Position numbers and translations under genes: made by a program
In this document: one piece after another, positions 1 through 7,098 of the stretch
How the letters are laid out: each line of letters begins with the position of its first letter
Numbering within the stretch: the first letter of the stretch is position 1
Origin: Planctomycetaceae bacterium
Lineage (GTDB): Bacteria; Planctomycetota; Phycisphaerae; Phycisphaerales; SM1A02
NCBI GenBank assembly: GCA_947480055.1
Contig: CANKBX010000005.1
Coordinates: forward strand, 1 to 43,890
Direction of reading: 5' to 3'
Length of the DNA stretch: 43,890 nucleotides
Notes under the pieces: generated by a model
Databases searched by the model: none
Told to the model about the DNA's origin: nothing
Seen by the model: the letters and a program-made list of their open reading frames with translations, nothing else

Positions 1-224
1 AATGTGCGCGTGGTCATGCCGGCCACTGAAAAAGATTCGCCAGAAGCCTTCACTTCATGTTGAAAGCGGCCGTGGTTGGTGTCGTACTGCAGGAGGTACG
101 CCAAGTTGTCCGCTGGCACCAAATCATTCACGCCAACAATTTCAAATCCGCCGCGCTGCACCGCCGCCCGATACACCAAGCGACCAATGCGACCGAAACC
201 ATTGATACCAATTCGAATTGCCAT
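1..224 (-). CDS. gap: Glyceraldehyde-3-phosphate dehydrogenase, N-terminal part (cut by window edge)
   Basis: Glycolytic/gluconeogenic enzyme that oxidises glyceraldehyde 3-phosphate with NAD(P)+ in the cytoplasm. Reading the minus strand from the ATG at 224 gives 74 residues that begin MAIRIGINGFGRIGRLVYRA, the hallmark nucleotide-binding start of the family, followed by the conserved VNDL and the YLLQYDTNHGRF segment. The catalytic Cys lies beyond the window. A good ribosome binding site (AAGGA, about 9 nt before the ATG) fixes the start. A promoter-like pair lies just upstream at 250-277. The family assignment is secure; only the 5' fifth of the gene can be seen. Confidence 0.95.
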   Translation of the reverse strand, partial: MAIRIGINGFGRIGRLVYRAAVQRGGFEIVGVNDLVPADNLAYLLQYDTNHGRFQHEVKASGESFSVAGMTTRT

Positions 225-249
225 GGCTGAAATCCTTTTGTTGTGAAAA

Positions 250-277
250 TAAATAACGTGTTCAAATAAAATGCCAA
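250..277 (-). promoter_or_regulatory. Candidate promoter of gap
   Basis: On the minus strand TTGGCA (277-272) and TATTTA (255-250) are separated by 16 nt and lie about 25 nt before the gap start codon. The spacing fits a housekeeping sigma promoter. The surrounding spacer is AT-rich compared with the genes. Prediction from sequence only. Confidence 0.4.
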
Positions 278-324
278 CGATGAAAGATAGTTGCCAATCG
301 CCCTGTTGGGAAACCAGGATTTAT

Positions 325-1188
325 CTATAAGTTTTCTAGGCTATTTGCGCGGATTTTTCGGCTACGCACCATGACCTTGGCCTGCTTGCGCAAGGCAATG
401 TCGTACATGCTTGGAAACGCGTTGATCAGACCCGAGGCCAGGCACACCGCAAGACTGGTCCACACTTCGCTCTTGGGCTTGCGCAGGCAACGCATAATCG
501 CGTTGGCAACTTGCTCCGGAGTTTGAATGAACATCTTCGGCGCGTGGTCGGGCAGCAGCTTTCCATTTGGATCCATGCCGCCGCGCAACGAAGCTTGCTG
601 AAAAAATTCCGTGGCGGTGCTCACGGGGTGCACGCTTGAAACTTCAATGCCGTGTGACGCAAGTTCAAAGCGCATGGAGCGCGTCACCATGGCTTGCGCT
701 GCTTTGGTTGCGGCGTACATGCCTAAATACGGAATGGTGAATTTTGACAAACAACTTGATGTCATCAGCAAATGTCCGCGTCGATTCTGCGCCACCATGT
801 CACGCGCCGCTAGCGTGATCAATTCCGTGGCGGAGAAAAAATTCACCTCAAACATTTCGCGTATCTCCAACATGGACATGTCGTGCACCGCCATCTCCGC
901 GCCGTAGCCCGCGTTGGCAAATACCACATCCACCACGCCAAATGCGCGCGTGGCGTGCGTTAGTAATTTTTCACTGGAGCCAGGCTGCCCGACATCTGTT
1001 TCTACAACAACCGCTTCGCCACCCCGCGCGCGAATATCCGCGGCCAATACCTCCAGCCGATCCGCGCGCCGCGCCGCAAGAACCACGCGCATTCCAGCGC
1101 GCGACATGGCCAGCGCCGTGGCCGCGCCAATGCCGCTGCTTGCGCCCGTGATCACCGCCACACGATTTTGTAGTTCACCAATCGCCAT
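325..1188 (-). CDS. Short-chain dehydrogenase/reductase (SDR family)
   Basis: A 287-residue classical SDR, a soluble NAD(P)-dependent oxidoreductase whose substrate cannot be told from sequence. The cofactor motif TGASSGIG is at residues 14-21, the NAG motif at 92-94, active-site Ser around 144-148 and the YxxxK pair at Tyr158/Lys162. An Arg-rich stretch after beta-2 (AARRADR) suggests a preference for NADP(H). The C-terminal tail of about 30 residues is hydrophobic then basic and may contact membrane, as in some SDRs acting on lipids. The gene diverges from the channel gene at 1219 with only about 30 nt between the starts, so the two promoters must overlap. No Shine-Dalgarno sequence is obvious. 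Confidence 0.88.
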   Translation of the reverse strand: MAIGELQNRVAVITGASSGIGAATALAMSRAGMRVVLAARRADRLEVLAADIRARGGEAVVVETDVGQPGSSEKLLTHATRAFGVVDVVFANAGYGAEMAVHDMSMLEIREMFEVNFFSATELITLAARDMVAQNRRGHLLMTSSCLSKFTIPYLGMYAATKAAQAMVTRSMRFELASHGIEVSSVHPVSTATEFFQQASLRGGMDPNGKLLPDHAPKMFIQTPEQVANAIMRCLRKPKSEVWTSLAVCLASGLINAFPSMYDIALRKQAKVMVRSRKIRANSLENL

Positions 1189-1218
1189 AAGTGGACAGCA
1201 AGCGTATCCTGCTGCGCA

Positions 1219-2523
1219 ATGCCAAGAGCGCGATTCTTTTTCCTTGTGATTTGCCTTCTAGCAATCAGTGGCTTCAACGCGTGGGGAAAAAATTTCGCGC
1301 CCACATTCAATCAAATCATGGCGCCAAATTTTTCAGCCGCATCACTTCAAGTTTCAGAACCCGCGCCCGCGCGCGATTCAACGACACCCACATTATCCAC
1401 TGCTTCCACCAGCACTTCGCAAGAAACTTTGTCGCCGAAACCGCCTGCCTCGCTCGCGCCTTCCGATCCAAATCCAAAATTGAAAATGCCCGTCGTTCAA
1501 AGACTGGAAAATCACGCGCCGTTTCGTGTTGGCGTATTCAATATGCCACCGTTTGCGTTTCGTTCCGGCGGCGGGCAATGGTCCGGTTTGGCGGTCACGC
1601 TATTTCAGCACATCGCAAATTCGAGCGGCTTGCGCTACTCAATTACGGAATTTGAGAACATGGATCGAGCGATCAACGCGGTTGAAAACAACACGATTGA
1701 TTTTGCCGCAATTGCGGTTGACCCCACGCCAGAATTTGAATTGACCATGAATTTCACAAACGCGTTTGAACTGAGCGGAACCAGTATCGCCATTGCCAAA
1801 CATACGCATTTACCCTTACTCAACCTCATTGAAAGTATTTGGCAATCAATCATTCCACGCTTTGTTGGGGTGGTTCTTTTCTCTCTTATAATTTTTGGAG
1901 TGATCGTGGGCTTGGTCGAGCGCAAAAAAAATACAAGTCAATTTGGTGGTGGTTTCTGGAGCACCATTGGCGAGGGTGTTTGGTGGAGCTCCGCCACAAT
2001 CAGCACGGTTGGCTACGGTGATCGTGTTCCCAAGACCAAGCGCGGCCGTTTCGCTGGGGGTCTTTGGATGCTGATCGCCTTCGCTCTCACCAGCCTTTTG
2101 GCTGGCTTGCTTTCCAGCGTCTTGACCGTAGCGCGAATCAATTCTGAAATTCACACCCCCACAGATCTGTTGCGTTTGAAATGCGGGGCCGTATTAAATT
2201 CCGCGGCCTTTGTGGACGGGGCGAATATGAAATACGACATGACTCCATATGCCTCAATGGACGATTGCTTGCGCGCTTTAGACCGCGGACAAATTGGCGC
2301 AGTGTTGGGTGAAAGCGTGCGCCTGCGCTGGCTGATGAATCAGCCGCAATGGCAAAACCTAATCATGCTTCCTTCGCCAATCGTAACGCTGTACTCTGTG
2401 TTTCCGGTTTCCAGCGAAGTGGACCCGCAAACATTGGATGTGATTAATTATCACTTGCTGAAAATCACCGACTCGAAAGAGTGGGAAGACATGCGACATT
2501 TATTTTTAGGAGATCAATCATGA
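1219..2523 (+). CDS. Ionotropic glutamate receptor-like potassium channel (GluR0-like)
   Basis: A 434-residue predicted ligand-gated K+ channel of the inner membrane. An N-terminal signal peptide (about 1-23) is followed by a Pro/Ser/Thr-rich linker (45-95) and the first lobe of a periplasmic amino-acid-binding domain (about 101-200). The lobe is interrupted by a pore module: M1 at about 213-233, a P-loop with the K+ selectivity filter TVGYGD at 263-268, and M2 at about 281-304. The second ligand-binding lobe follows (310-430). This split of the binding protein by an inverted-free two-helix pore is the architecture of prokaryotic glutamate receptors such as Synechocystis GluR0. The ligand is unknown. 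It lacks a Shine-Dalgarno site; TATCCT ends 8 nt before the ATG. The downstream btpA-like gene overlaps its stop by 4 nt. Confidence 0.88.
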   Translation: MPRARFFFLVICLLAISGFNAWGKNFAPTFNQIMAPNFSAASLQVSEPAPARDSTTPTLSTASTSTSQETLSPKPPASLAPSDPNPKLKMPVVQRLENHAPFRVGVFNMPPFAFRSGGGQWSGLAVTLFQHIANSSGLRYSITEFENMDRAINAVENNTIDFAAIAVDPTPEFELTMNFTNAFELSGTSIAIAKHTHLPLLNLIESIWQSIIPRFVGVVLFSLIIFGVIVGLVERKKNTSQFGGGFWSTIGEGVWWSSATISTVGYGDRVPKTKRGRFAGGLWMLIAFALTSLLAGLLSSVLTVARINSEIHTPTDLLRLKCGAVLNSAAFVDGANMKYDMTPYASMDDCLRALDRGQIGAVLGESVRLRWLMNQPQWQNLIMLPSPIVTLYSVFPVSSEVDPQTLDVINYHLLKITDSKEWEDMRHLFLGDQS

Positions 2524-3326
2524 GTGGAGATTTTGCGTTTCTTGGAGTTCCGCGTTGCCTCATTGGCATGGTGCACTTGGCGGCGTTGCCTGGCTCGCCA
2601 CGCAGTGAATTGCGTGTTTCGGAAATTGCGCGCCAAGCGGTGATTGAAGCCAAGTTGCTTGAGCGACTTGGCTTTGACGCCATCATGATTGAAAACATGC
2701 ATGATTTGCCTTATTTACGCCGCCATGTGGGTAGCGAAATTGTGGCGGCCATGAGCGCTTGCGTGCTGTCGGTGCGCGCGGCGGTGAAAATTCCAATTGG
2801 CCTGCAGATTTTGGCGGGCGCAAATCAAGAGGCCATGAGCGTGGCGCATGCGTGCGGCGCGGCGTTTATTCGCGCCGAAGGTTTCGCCCTTGCATCCGTT
2901 GCCGACGAGGGAATCTTTGACCAAGCCGATGCGGGACCACTTTTGCGCCACAGAAAAATGTTGGGCGCGCAACGCGTGATGATCGCCGCGGATGTGCTGA
3001 AGAAGCACGCCAGCCACGCCATCACCAGCGACCTGAACGCCGCCGAGCAAACGCGCACGCTTATTTTCTGCGGAGCCGACTGCATCATTGTCACTGGCAA
3101 AGCCACGGGCCAACCGGTGGACTTTGAGCAACTTGGCTTGGTGAAAGAGGCGTCGCGCGTGCCCGTGCTTGTGGGTTCCGGCGCGCGCGCCGACAACGCA
3201 AGCGAACTTCTTGAAATTGCCGATGGCATCATCGTTGGCAGCGACTTGAAGCGTGGCGGTCGTTGGCAAAATCCTATCGATCCCGCCCGCGCCAAGGCTT
3301 TCATAAAGGCGGCGCGCAAGAAATAA
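2520..3326 (+). CDS. BtpA/SgcQ family TIM-barrel protein
   Basis: A 268-residue protein of the BtpA/SgcQ family, TIM-barrel proteins named after a cyanobacterial photosystem I biogenesis factor; in non-photosynthetic bacteria the role is unknown. Recognisable segments are IGMVHLAALPGSPR near the N terminus, IMIENMHDLPY, the GAAFIRAEGF strand, TGKATGQPVD and the C-terminal phosphate-binding-like VLVGSGA and GIIVGSDLKR. I place the start at the ATG at 2520, which overlaps the channel stop (ATGA) and has AGGAG 8 nt upstream; an upstream in-frame ATG at 2481 lies inside the channel gene and adds non-conserved residues. Overlap suggests translational coupling with the channel. Confidence 0.85.
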   Translation: MSGDFAFLGVPRCLIGMVHLAALPGSPRSELRVSEIARQAVIEAKLLERLGFDAIMIENMHDLPYLRRHVGSEIVAAMSACVLSVRAAVKIPIGLQILAGANQEAMSVAHACGAAFIRAEGFALASVADEGIFDQADAGPLLRHRKMLGAQRVMIAADVLKKHASHAITSDLNAAEQTRTLIFCGADCIIVTGKATGQPVDFEQLGLVKEASRVPVLVGSGARADNASELLEIADGIIVGSDLKRGGRWQNPIDPARAKAFIKAARKK

Positions 3327-3406
3327 ATTACGACCAGCCCAACCGATCCATTTCACGGAGCAACTTTGACTCGGATTACGACTTGGATTATGGCTAGGAT
3401 CAAGGC

Positions 3407-4267
3407 ATGAACGTTTGGCTCAATGGCCACATACTCCCGCTTGAAAAAGCCCACATTAGCCCGCTTGATCGTGGCTTTTTGTTTGGCGACGGCATTTATG
3501 AAGTGGTGCGCTTCTTTGATCGCACAGGCATGGCCATGGATGCGCACATGCGGCGCCTTGAGCGCAGTTTGCAACTCACACACATCACCGGATTCAACGC
3601 GCGCGATTTGCCGTCGCTGTGCGAACAACTTCTTCAAGCCGAAAATTTGCGCGACGCGTGCGTGTATCTACAAATCACCCGCGGCGTCGCCGCCACGCGC
3701 GCGCACATGCCGCCCGAACATATTCAACCCACCGTGTTCGCCATGGCCCATGCGTACGGCGCGCTTGACACACTCACCACCGCCGCGCCCATTTCGCTTT
3801 CAATTCAACCGGACCTTCGCTGGCATCGCTGCGATATCAAGTCAACCAGTTTATTGGGAAGCATTTTGCCAATGCTTGATGGACGCGCCCACCACGCCGA
3901 CGAGGCGATTTTAATTCGCGATGGTTTTGTGAGCGAAGGTTCAAGCTCGAATATTTTTGTTGTGCGCGGAAATAAAGTCGCCACGGCTCCCATCAACACG
4001 GATCCATCAATCTTGCATGGCACCATGCGCACTCTGGCCATCGACGCGGCCAAGCAACTTGGCTTTGATGTGTCCATTCGCCCCATTGAAGAATCAGAAC
4101 TCGCCGCGGCGGATGAAATCTGGGTCACCAGTAGCGGCCGCGTGCTTGCCAGTTGCGTGTCCCTGAATGGAAATATGTTTGGCACCGGAAAGCCCGCAAA
4201 AATGGCTTGCGCCGTGATTAATTGCATGCGCCTTGCGGTGGAAAATCTCCTGGTCAAGACTCCCTAG
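3407..4267 (+). CDS. dat: Class IV aminotransferase, probably D-amino-acid transaminase
   Basis: A 286-residue PLP-dependent fold-type IV aminotransferase. The PLP Lys is Lys145 within RCDIKS, which matches the active-site segment of Bacillus D-alanine aminotransferase in both sequence and position. The family start (NG.....A.ISPLDRGFLFGDGIYEV) and EGSSSNIFVV segment are present. A D-amino-acid transaminase would interconvert D-alanine and D-glutamate for peptidoglycan; branched-chain aminotransferase or aminodeoxychorismate lyase are less likely alternatives. The gene lies 80 nt after the btpA-like gene and 12 nt before coaX, so it probably heads or joins that operon. The start ATG is preceded by TAGGAT, which could be a -10 element of a leaderless mRNA or a weak AGGA ribosome site. 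Confidence 0.87.
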   Translation: MNVWLNGHILPLEKAHISPLDRGFLFGDGIYEVVRFFDRTGMAMDAHMRRLERSLQLTHITGFNARDLPSLCEQLLQAENLRDACVYLQITRGVAATRAHMPPEHIQPTVFAMAHAYGALDTLTTAAPISLSIQPDLRWHRCDIKSTSLLGSILPMLDGRAHHADEAILIRDGFVSEGSSSNIFVVRGNKVATAPINTDPSILHGTMRTLAIDAAKQLGFDVSIRPIEESELAAADEIWVTSSGRVLASCVSLNGNMFGTGKPAKMACAVINCMRLAVENLLVKTP

Positions 4268-4279
4268 AATCAAATTCCC

Positions 4280-5086
4280 ATGTCCGCTCTACTCGCCATT
4301 TCAGTTGGAAATACCCGCACCTCGTTCGCGCGCTTTGTGGATCGCAAATTGATCGCGTCGGAACATATTGAGAACACCAACGAAAATAAAATAGTTGAGG
4401 GAATCGCCGCCGCGTGGGCGGAATTGTCCGACAGCGACGCCATTGTTGTTTTGGCCAGCGTGAATGACACATTCGCAAATCCGCTTAAAATTAAAATTGA
4501 GATGCGCTTGAAGACAGAGGTGCTGCGCATAGGAAAAGAGTTGCCCATTCCAATTGGCGTGTGTTTGGATGCTGGCGCAAATCCTGGACAAGATCGCTTG
4601 CTCGCGGCCGCGGCGGCCTACGACTCGCTCAAGCAAGCAGTTGTTGTGGTTGACGCGGGCACCGCCATGACCGTGGACTTTGTGGACGGCGAAGGCGTGT
4701 TCCACGGCGGCGCAATTATTCCAGGCGCGTCGCTGCAATTAAAATCACTGCATGAAAACACCGCCGCCCTTCCACGCGTGGCCTTCGCTCAGCCAGACCC
4801 CAAAGAACCGTTCGGGCGCAACACCGCGGCCGCCATGTTGCTTGGCGTATACGAAGGCTTGCGCGGCGCCATGCACCGACTTGTTGAGCGTTATGCCGAG
4901 CATTACAAGGCGTTTCCAATGGTGGTGGTCACGGGCGGCGACGCCGACGTGCTGTTTACCGGCGATGATTTGGTGGACCGGCATGTTGCCGACCTTGTGC
5001 TGATTGGCATTCGCGTGGCCGCTGAAAAATCCATCGAAGAAGATTCGCACGACACCAACGCGTCCATTGACGCGCACGAGGAATAA
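4280..5086 (+). CDS. coaX: Type III pantothenate kinase
   Basis: A 268-residue CoaX, which phosphorylates pantothenate in the first step of coenzyme A synthesis. It belongs to the ASKHA fold. The second motif GQDR is at 103-106, followed by the third motif around Asp125 (VDAGTAMTVDFV), and the GGAIIPG loop at 143-149. In the first nucleotide-binding motif, usually DxGNT, residue 8 is Ser instead of Asp (SVGNT at 8-12), an unusual change at a position that normally helps bind phosphate and metal. The rest of the family signature is intact. The next gene starts 1 nt after the stop, so the two are almost certainly co-transcribed. No Shine-Dalgarno site; TAGAAT ends 9 nt before the start codon. 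Confidence 0.9.
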   Translation: MSALLAISVGNTRTSFARFVDRKLIASEHIENTNENKIVEGIAAAWAELSDSDAIVVLASVNDTFANPLKIKIEMRLKTEVLRIGKELPIPIGVCLDAGANPGQDRLLAAAAAYDSLKQAVVVVDAGTAMTVDFVDGEGVFHGGAIIPGASLQLKSLHENTAALPRVAFAQPDPKEPFGRNTAAAMLLGVYEGLRGAMHRLVERYAEHYKAFPMVVVTGGDADVLFTGDDLVDRHVADLVLIGIRVAAEKSIEEDSHDTNASIDAHEE

Positions 5087-5087
5087 T

Positions 5088-6083
5088 TTGATTCGCGAGT
5101 TCGCATGCTGGCTCACAACCGCGGCCTCTGGCGCCGTGGGCGTATTGCACATGCGAGCGCAACCAGATCGCCTTGCAAAAACTCTTTCTATCGCGCTTCC
5201 AGAAATTGGCACCGCAAGTTTGCGGCGCATTTGCGATCTTGACGAGGCGCTTGTGCTTCGCGCCAGCGACAACACGCTCATTGTCACGCCTCATGGCGGT
5301 CCACGCCTGCGGCAACGTTTGGTGCGCGCCATAAGCGACGCTGGAATTTCTTTTGTATCCCCTCATCAACTCTCTCCCGCGGACATTTTCATAGAGACAG
5401 CAAACGATATTGAATCGCGCATGCTGAACACGCTCGCGCGCGCGGCAAGTCCGGACGCCATAGCGCTGTTGCTTGCGCAGCCACAGCGCTGGAAAAAATA
5501 TGGCGCGCCCACGCCCGCCGACGCTGCCCGAAGCAAGCGACTTTGCCGATTGATTGATCCGCCCACAGTGGTGATTGCTGGCGCCCCAAACGCCGGCAAA
5601 AGCACTCTTCTCAATGCGTTGCTTGGCCGAACCGCCGCGGTCACGTCACCCATTGCCGGCACCACGCGCGACTTTGTAAGCGCCAACATTGTGCTTGCGG
5701 GTCTTGCCTGCCGCGTGGTTGATGCGCCTGGCTTTACTCAAAAAAATCTTCCTGAAGAAGTTTTTGGCGCGACTCATTCAACTCCATCACCCGACTCGAT
5801 TGACCAAGCTGCAATCGCCCGTGCGCAACAAGAAATTCTCAACGCCGATCTTGTAGTTGCCCTCGCCGCGCCCAATCAAGAGTGGCCCGCTATTGAACAT
5901 TCGAAGATTATCCGAGTTCAATCCATGTCCGATATTTTAAAATCGAACGACTCTAAATTGAAAATCACATTGTGCATAAGCGCTCTCGCCGGCACTGGCC
6001 TAATTGAGTTTGCTCAGGCGGTGCGAGAAAAAATCGTTCCCGCTTCGGACATTGCCAACGATAGGCCCTGGCAATTTTGGTAA
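5088..6083 (+). CDS. MnmE/TrmE-like GTPase, shortened paralogue
   Basis: A 331-residue protein related to the tRNA-modifying GTPase MnmE (usual length about 450). The N-terminal part keeps the MnmE-like HGGP segment (near residue 68) but the following helical region is much reduced. The G domain has G1 GAPNAGKST (about 165-173), G2/switch GTTRDF and G3 DAPG. The G4 NKxD motif is not recognisable (the region reads SKIIRVQ) although a G5-like ISALAGTG remains. It ends WQFW and lacks the C-terminal CIGK motif whose Cys is needed for tRNA modification in MnmE. I chose the TTG at 5088 because GAGGA precedes it and it follows the coaX stop directly; an upstream in-frame start lies within coaX. Function other than GTP binding is unclear. 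Confidence 0.75.
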   Translation: MIREFACWLTTAASGAVGVLHMRAQPDRLAKTLSIALPEIGTASLRRICDLDEALVLRASDNTLIVTPHGGPRLRQRLVRAISDAGISFVSPHQLSPADIFIETANDIESRMLNTLARAASPDAIALLLAQPQRWKKYGAPTPADAARSKRLCRLIDPPTVVIAGAPNAGKSTLLNALLGRTAAVTSPIAGTTRDFVSANIVLAGLACRVVDAPGFTQKNLPEEVFGATHSTPSPDSIDQAAIARAQQEILNADLVVALAAPNQEWPAIEHSKIIRVQSMSDILKSNDSKLKITLCISALAGTGLIEFAQAVREKIVPASDIANDRPWQFW

Positions 6084-6090
6084 TTGCCAG
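6068..6090 (+). repeat. Inverted repeat across the stop codon of the MnmE-like gene
   Basis: CTGGCAATT (6068-6076) and AATTGCCAG (6082-6090) form a perfect 9-bp stem with a 5-nt loop that includes the last codons and the stop. The right arm is repeated directly once more at 6091-6099. No T-tract follows, so this is not a canonical terminator; it may protect the mRNA end or be chance. The rest of the 278-nt spacer to the first pilin gene is AT-rich. Confidence 0.4.
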
Positions 6091-6265
6091 AATTGCCAGA
6101 ATGACCTGCAAGCCAAAGCACTACACAGAAGTCATAAACCTCATCAAGAATTCAGTTCTCTAACTAATTTACCTTCGTTTAAGGTGCGATAACCATAGAA
6201 AATGCACCCTAAATTAGCTTTATTATGTGTATTTTATGAACTTTTACGTTTTTGCCAAGATTAAT

Positions 6266-6294
6266 TTGCATTCACTAAAATTAAATCGTAACCT
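6266..6294 (+). promoter_or_regulatory. Candidate promoter of the first Flp pilin gene
   Basis: TTGCAT (6266-6271) and TAACCT (6289-6294) are 17 nt apart in an AT-rich spacer, 68 nt before the pilin ATG. The -35 word resembles those proposed for the second pilin gene (TTGCAA) and the RNA upstream of efp (TTGCAT). The -10 word is weak. Confidence 0.33.
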
Positions 6295-6361
6295 GTTTCT
6301 GTAGCAAGTAGACAAATAGTCAAGTTGCATTAGATTGAAAACCTTACAGAAAGATACTTAC

Positions 6362-6547
6362 ATGACAAACTGGATTAAAAACTTCATTAATGACGAGCGC
6401 GGCGCTGAGAGCACCGAGTTGGCTGTTTCTGTTCTAGTGGTCGCCGGTGGTGCGATTGCTTCAGCTAAGACTCTTCGAAACAAGATCCAAGAGAAGAATT
6501 CCGATATGATCGAAGAGTTCGATACAACTGGCACAACTGGCCCTTAA
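6362..6547 (+). CDS. flp: Flp-type (type IVb) prepilin, copy 1
   Basis: A 61-residue small prepilin. A short charged leader ends DERG, the likely cleavage site for the type IV prepilin peptidase; the mature protein then starts AESTE with Glu at position 5, as required in type IV pilins, and continues into a hydrophobic helix (LAVSVLVVAGGAIASA). The C-terminal half is charged and ends in a TTGTTGP tail. This is the size and layout of Flp/Fap pilins, the major subunits of Tad pili. The start at 6362 matches the second copy; a TTG/ATG further upstream would add non-homologous residues. It differs from copy 2 only by Ser47 versus Ala47. It is followed at once by its own terminator. Confidence 0.82.
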   Translation: MTNWIKNFINDERGAESTELAVSVLVVAGGAIASAKTLRNKIQEKNSDMIEEFDTTGTTGP

Positions 6548-6568
6548 TTCTTAGTAATTTGTAATTTC

Positions 6569-6598
6569 CAAACAGCCCCGCTTCGGCGGGGCTGTTTG
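6569..6598 (+). terminator. Rho-independent terminator after pilin copy 1
   Basis: A 13-bp GC-rich stem (CAAACAGCCCCGC paired with its complement) capped by the very stable TTCG tetraloop, followed by TGTTTTT. It starts about 20 nt after the pilin stop, so this gene is a monocistronic unit. Confidence 0.93.
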
Positions 6599-6690
6599 TG
6601 TTTTTACCCTTAACAAACCCAAAGCGCCACAACAGTGCCGCATAGCCAGCTAGAAAAGTTATAGGCCACTTAGAAAATTTGATTTTGCAT

Positions 6691-6718
6691 TTGCAATTAG
6701 ATTTATGAATTGTATCTT
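6691..6718 (+). promoter_or_regulatory. Candidate promoter of the second Flp pilin gene
   Basis: TTGCAA (6691-6696) and TATCTT (6713-6718) are 16 nt apart, 70 nt before the pilin ATG and downstream of the terminator of copy 1. The copies therefore probably have separate promoters, because the upstream sequences of the two are not similar beyond about 25 nt from the start codon. Confidence 0.5.
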
Positions 6719-6788
6719 ATTTCTAGTCAATAACCGTCAAACAAGGTGTTTGGCGGAGAATTGCAAAAACCTTAGAAAGGATACTTAC

Positions 6789-6974
6789 ATGACAAACTGG
6801 ATTAAAAACTTCATTAATGACGAGCGCGGCGCTGAGAGCACCGAGTTGGCTGTTTCTGTTCTAGTGGTCGCCGGTGGTGCGATTGCTTCAGCTAAGACTC
6901 TTCGAAACAAGATCCAAGAGAAGAATGCCGATATGATCGAAGAGTTCGATACAACTGGCACAACTGGCCCTTAA
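6789..6974 (+). CDS. flp: Flp-type (type IVb) prepilin, copy 2
   Basis: A 61-residue prepilin identical to the gene at 6362 except for Ala47 instead of Ser47. The leader, the DERG cleavage site, Glu5 of the mature protein and the hydrophobic helix are the same. The site before the ATG (GAAAGG) is a better ribosome binding site than in copy 1. Having two almost identical pilins with separate promoters and terminators could raise dosage or let the two be expressed under different conditions. Confidence 0.82.
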   Translation: MTNWIKNFINDERGAESTELAVSVLVVAGGAIASAKTLRNKIQEKNADMIEEFDTTGTTGP

Positions 6975-6995
6975 TTCTTAGTAATTTGTAATTTC

Positions 6996-7025
6996 CAAAC
7001 AGCCCCGCTTCGGTGGGGCTGTTTG
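6996..7025 (+). terminator. Rho-independent terminator after pilin copy 2
   Basis: The same TTCG-capped 13-bp hairpin as after copy 1, followed by TGTTTTT. One base differs (C to T at 7014), changing a G-C pair to G-U, so the stem is kept. It also separates the pilin gene from the convergent TadG-like gene. Confidence 0.92.
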
Positions 7026-7098
7026 TGTTTTTACACTGCCAAATTAAAAGAACTACAAAATTACGGCAAAGCCACTTCAAACCACTTCACCATCACAT

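Larger units (their letters stand above)
6338..6607 (+). repeat. Pilin gene duplication, copy 1
   Basis: This 270-bp segment covers the ribosome-binding region, a whole pilin gene and its terminator, and recurs at 6766-7034. The coding parts differ at one base (6500, T versus G), the terminators at one base (C versus T in the stem), and there is a small indel before the start codon. Such near identity, including silent sites, points to recent duplication or gene conversion. Confidence 0.92.
6766..7034 (+). repeat. Pilin gene duplication, copy 2
   Basis: Second copy of the 270-bp unit at 6338-6607, spaced by about 160 bp of unrelated AT-rich sequence. The similarity starts about 23 nt before the start codon and ends just after the terminator T-tract. 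Confidence 0.92.

Noticed and set aside
1635-1925. Frameshift or split in the channel gene between lobe 1 and the pore
   Set aside because: The frame is continuous from 1219 to 2523, and the interruption of the binding domain by the pore is the normal architecture of this family.
2715-3356. Long reverse open frame of 213 codons opposite the btpA-like gene
   Set aside because: It lies fully inside a recognised gene and shows the composition expected of an antisense shadow.
4745-5287. Reverse open frame of 180 codons across coaX and the MnmE-like GTPase
   Set aside because: It overlaps two recognised genes and has no family features.
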